From assembly GCA_040902105.1 (NCBI GenBank), contig JBBDXW010000059.1:1-17396 (forward strand): a DNA stretch of 17,396 nt, written 5' to 3'. The notes under the pieces were generated by a model. It was not told where the DNA came from, searched no databases, and worked only from the letters and a program-made list of their open reading frames with translations. The position numbers were made by a program, and so were the translations under genes. Within the stretch, counting starts at the first letter, position 1; each line of letters starts with the position of its first letter. Below, one piece after another: positions 14,929 through 17,396 of this stretch. Source of the DNA: IDS-8 sp040902105. Lineage in GTDB: Bacteria; Pseudomonadota; Gammaproteobacteria; Steroidobacterales; Woeseiaceae.

Positions 14929-15137
14929 CCTGTGTTTTCTCCGTGAGTATCTGGACAGTAGCTTTGAGATCGGTCGAGGCCGCCAAAAAACGCAGCCGAA
15001 AAAGTATCGCCCGGCGCCGCTACCCGGCGCGAGGGCTGCGCAGTATAGCCGCGCTTTTGGCGAATAGCACCGCCGGAATCAGGGTCGTCTCCCGGGGGCG
15101 TCCCCGGTGTAATCGGCCGGACCGGTACTTTCGCGGT

Positions 15138-15143
15138 TATAAT
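15138..15143 (+). promoter_or_regulatory. Perfect -10 box six bases before coq7
   Basis: TATAAT matches the -10 consensus fully and ends six bases before the coq7 ATG, the same spacing as at the ZapB-like gene. No fair -35 is seen at 16-18 bases upstream. Transcription would start at the ATG itself. Confidence 0.45.
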
Positions 15144-15149
15144 CCCGCA

Positions 15150-15794
15150 ATGCAGGAACGCGAGCTTGGCGCCATCGATCGATTGTTCTCGGGTATCGAC
15201 ACCCTCCTGCGCGGCATCGCGGCTCCCACGCTCCGGTCGAAGAGAACGAGTCCGGCCGACAGTGTTGCGGACGCTCCGTTATCGGCGAGTGAGCGGCGGC
15301 ATTCCGCCGCTCTGATGCGCGTCAATCACGCCGGCGAGATCGCGGCGCAGGGTCTGTACCTGGGCCATGCGGCGGTTGCCCGAAGTGCAGCGATCGCCGA
15401 TCACATGCAGACAGCGGCCGATGAGGAACTCGACCATTTGAGCTGGTGCGAACAACGCTTGCTGGAGCTCGGCGCCGCTCCGAGCCGGCTGCGACCGCTG
15501 TGGTATGCGGGCGCCTGGGCCATCGGAGCAAGCAGCGGCTTGCTTGGCGACCGCTGGTCGCTCGGATTCGTGGAAGAAACGGAACGCCAGGTCGCGGAAC
15601 ATCTGTCCGGCCATCTCGGCCGTCTGCCGGCCGGCGATGCAAGAAGTCGCGCCATCGTGGAAAGAATGCGCGCCGAGGAACAGCAGCACGGCGCGAAGGC
15701 CAAAGTCCTGGGCGCCCACGAGCTGCCGCCGGCAATACGCAGCTTGATGCGATGCTGCGCGAAGCTGATGACGCAAACGTCATACCGCATATGA
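15150..15794 (+). CDS. coq7: Coq7: 2-polyprenyl-3-methyl-6-methoxy-1,4-benzoquinone monooxygenase
   Basis: A 214-residue di-iron hydroxylase of the last ring hydroxylation in ubiquinone synthesis (C6; the step done by UbiF in E. coli). Iron ligands seen are E63 (NHAGEI), E93 and H96 (EELDHL), E145 (FVEETE) and E177/H180 (EEQQH). The protein ends in TSYRI, as the Pseudomonas enzyme ends in TYRI. The start at 15150 fits the family; the frame stays open 69 codons further upstream, but that stretch is basic, unconserved and includes the -10 box. No ribosome site is present before the ATG. Crp follows on the same strand after 150 bases, as near vfr in Pseudomonas. Confidence 0.94.
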   Translation: MQERELGAIDRLFSGIDTLLRGIAAPTLRSKRTSPADSVADAPLSASERRHSAALMRVNHAGEIAAQGLYLGHAAVARSAAIADHMQTAADEELDHLSWCEQRLLELGAAPSRLRPLWYAGAWAIGASSGLLGDRWSLGFVEETERQVAEHLSGHLGRLPAGDARSRAIVERMRAEEQQHGAKAKVLGAHELPPAIRSLMRCCAKLMTQTSYRI

Positions 15795-15887
15795 CCCGAA
15801 TGGTTTAAGATTGGGCGTTGCGCACAATTCTGCCGGACAGGGGATCGGGCAGTCTCAATATTTTTCCAATAAGATTACGGACTTAGC

Positions 15888-15916
15888 TTGCTCTTGCAGG
15901 CGGTCTGCATTAAAAA
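15888..15916 (+). promoter_or_regulatory. Possible crp promoter
   Basis: TTGCTC (15888-15893) and TAAAAA (15911-15916) are 17 bases apart and preceded by an AT-rich tract (15856-15876) that could act as an UP element. A start near 15923 would leave a leader of about 20 nt with GAGG and AGAG sequences before the ATG. No TGTGA-N6-TCACA site was seen. Confidence 0.3.
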
Positions 15917-15944
15917 GAATGGGCAGTGCCATTGAGGATCAGAG

Positions 15945-16598
15945 ATGCAAACGACAGCCAAGACCCTGAGTGACGTTCCGGCCATAAATCGGTTCCTGAG
16001 CTACTGCCGCGTGCGCACCGTCCCTTCGAAGACGGTCATGATTCACGCCGGCGATTTGCCGGACGTCCTCTACTACATCGTCGATGGCTCCGTTGAGGTC
16101 ATGATCGAGGACGAAGACGGCAACGAAATGGTTCTTGCGTATCTGAACAAGGGACAGTTCTTCGGCGAGATGGGGCTTTTCTACGAGCAGCCGACGCGCA
16201 GTGCCTGGGTCCGGACGCGCAGCGAATGCGAGATAGCTGAAATGACCTATCCGCGGTTCCGCCAGATTGCGAGCGAAAGCCCCGGACTGGTGTTCGAACT
16301 AGCGACGCAACTGGCGACGCGCCTCGATCGGACCAATCGCAAACTCGGCGACCTGGCATTCGTCGACGTTACGGGCCGGGTGGCGCACGCCATCATGGAT
16401 CTCTGCAATGAACCGGACGCAATGACCCATCCCGATGGCATGCAGATCAAAGTGAGTCGCCAGGAACTGAGCCGACTTGTCGGCTGCTCGCGCGAAATGG
16501 CAGGTCGTGTCCTGAAAGTACTCGAGGAGCAGGGACTGGTTTCCGCAAGCGGGAAGACCATCGTTGTTTACGGTGCCAGGCCGCATCGCAAATCCTGA
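15945..16598 (+). CDS. crp: cAMP receptor protein (Crp/Vfr-like)
   Basis: A 217-residue global regulator of the CRP/Vfr group. Residues about 10-120 form the cyclic-nucleotide beta roll with FFGEMGLF (G74, E75) and RSAWVR (R85, S86) for ribose and phosphate. The long dimer helix follows with RTNRKLGDLAF, then VTGRVAHAIMDL. The C-terminal helix-turn-helix (171-199) has recognition helix CSREMAGRVLK; R183, E184 and R188 match the DNA-contacting R180, E181 and R185 of E. coli, so TGTGA-type sites are expected. T130 keeps the position of T127, but N131 replaces S128, which touches the adenine of cAMP. PDAMTHPDGMQIK is shared with Vfr. Stops 5 bases from the convergent rpe stop, with no terminator between. 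Confidence 0.94.
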   Translation: MQTTAKTLSDVPAINRFLSYCRVRTVPSKTVMIHAGDLPDVLYYIVDGSVEVMIEDEDGNEMVLAYLNKGQFFGEMGLFYEQPTRSAWVRTRSECEIAEMTYPRFRQIASESPGLVFELATQLATRLDRTNRKLGDLAFVDVTGRVAHAIMDLCNEPDAMTHPDGMQIKVSRQELSRLVGCSREMAGRVLKVLEEQGLVSASGKTIVVYGARPHRKS

Positions 16599-16603
16599 TC
16601 GCC

Positions 16604-17293
16604 CTAGTTCCAGCTGACGCGCCTGCCGCTCACTTTGGCGATCTCGGTGCGCATCGCGGATATCGTCGCCGTGTAATCATCGCTGCCGAAAATTGCCGAG
16701 CCGGCAACGAACGTGTCGGCGCCCGCCGCTGCAATTCTGCCGATGTTGGCGGTCTTGACGCCGCCGTCCACTTCCAGCCGTATCGAGAAGCCGCTGTCGT
16801 CGATCGCCTTGCGCACCCTCCGCAGCTTGTCCAGCGCCGATTCGATGAATGTCTGCCCGCCGAAGCCGGGGTTGACCGACATGATCAGAACCATGTCCAC
16901 TTTGTCGAGTACGTAGTCGAGCCAGTTGAGCGGCGTTGCCGGATTGAATACCAGGCCGGCTTTGCAGCCATTGTCGCGAATCAGCCCAAGCGTCCGGTCG
17001 ACGTGCCGGCTTGCCTCCGGATGAAAGCTGATCCAGGTGGCACCTGCTTCGGCAAAGTCGGGAATGAGCCTGTCCACTGGCTCCACCATCAGGTGAACGT
17101 CGATCGGCGCCTCGATGCCATAATTTCGCAGCGCTTCGCAGAGCATCGGGCCGATCGTCAGATTGGGCACGAAGTGATTGTCCATGACGTCGAAATGGAC
17201 CATGTCGGCGCCGGCCTTCAGTACCGAACTGACGTCCTCCCCGAGCCGCGCAAAGTCCGCGGACAGGATTGACGGGGCAATGAGTGGTTCCAT
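16604..17293 (-). CDS. rpe: Ribulose-phosphate 3-epimerase
   Basis: A 229-residue TIM-barrel enzyme exchanging ribulose-5-phosphate and xylulose-5-phosphate. Active-site residues seen: S8 (APSILSADF), H33 and D35 (HFDVMD), H67 (VHLMV), the MSVNPGFGGQ loop at 138-147, and D176 (LEVDGG). The phosphate group site FVAGSAIFG is near the end. GAAGGA lies upstream of the ATG as ribosome site. On the left it is convergent with crp. In the remaining 103 bases to the window edge only a TACACT -10-like box was noticed, without a -35, and no second gene start. Confidence 0.96.
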   Translation of the reverse strand: MEPLIAPSILSADFARLGEDVSSVLKAGADMVHFDVMDNHFVPNLTIGPMLCEALRNYGIEAPIDVHLMVEPVDRLIPDFAEAGATWISFHPEASRHVDRTLGLIRDNGCKAGLVFNPATPLNWLDYVLDKVDMVLIMSVNPGFGGQTFIESALDKLRRVRKAIDDSGFSIRLEVDGGVKTANIGRIAAAGADTFVAGSAIFGSDDYTATISAMRTEIAKVSGRRVSWN

Positions 17294-17396
17294 GTCGTTC
17301 CTTCAGGATTTTCGTGCAGACTACTAGTGTACCCCGTCGTAAATAATCGACCCTTCTCGCGAGCGACTTTTCGTGGCTGGCAAGGCGCGGCGACGA

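Noticed and set aside
14943..15149. 69-residue N-terminal extension of Coq7
   Set aside because: Basic, unconserved sequence covering a perfect -10 box; the family starts at about the MQERELGAIDRL segment.

Overview
The window is a chromosomal stretch of a GC-rich gammaproteobacterium. Three conserved neighbourhoods support this: UPF0149-pepP-ubiH-ubiI facing ZapB-like-zapA-6S RNA-ygfA, the rplM-rpsI pair, and coq7 next to a Vfr-like crp. It carries Coq7 rather than only UbiF, and an ATP-grasp/7TM-transglutaminase pair not found in E. coli. This fits a non-enteric, probably environmental lineage; a Woeseiaceae/Steroidobacterales-like origin is a guess from the repeat style, not shown. Positions 1-52 are a pure C run, most likely a contig-end artefact.

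Left part (1-2850). A tandem glycine riboswitch lies on the minus strand and points out of the window, so its target gene is missing. Divergent to it is a two-gene plus-strand unit, a secreted DUF885 peptidase-like protein and a GFA-family zinc protein, overlapping by 8 bases. A 193-base nested inverted-repeat element fills the convergent gap that follows.

Middle part (2854-9888, all minus strand). Read in the direction of transcription: UPF0149, pepP, ubiH and ubiI form a tight operon (4-base overlaps, one 39-base gap), serving proline-peptide cleavage and aerobic ubiquinone hydroxylation. After a 181-base gap with its own possible promoter come a membrane protein with an inactive transglutaminase domain plus 7 TM helices and, 1 base later, a RimK-related ATP-grasp ligase.

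Centre (9889-13232, plus strand). A second inverted repeat, a ZapB-like coiled-coil protein with a promoter that would make a leaderless mRNA, zapA, 6S RNA and 5-formyl-THF cyclo-ligase are followed by a 107-residue lysine-repeat histone H1-like protein with its terminator, and rpiA with a terminator that can also serve the facing tRNA-Gln.

Right part (13233-17396). On the minus strand are tRNA-Gln(CTG), rpsI, rplM with a clear sigma70 promoter and a leader of about 130 nt, and a DUF481 outer-membrane gene that seems to have lost its middle. On the plus strand are coq7 and crp; rpe is convergent to crp. Coq7, UbiH and UbiI together supply ring hydroxylases of ubiquinone synthesis; RpiA and Rpe are the two isomerising enzymes of the non-oxidative pentose phosphate pathway.

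No wholly new defence or mobile system is visible. The best leads are the transglutaminase-7TM/ATP-grasp pair without its usual protease partner, the nested inverted-repeat element, the internally deleted DUF481 gene, and two genes whose promoters place the start of transcription on the start codon.
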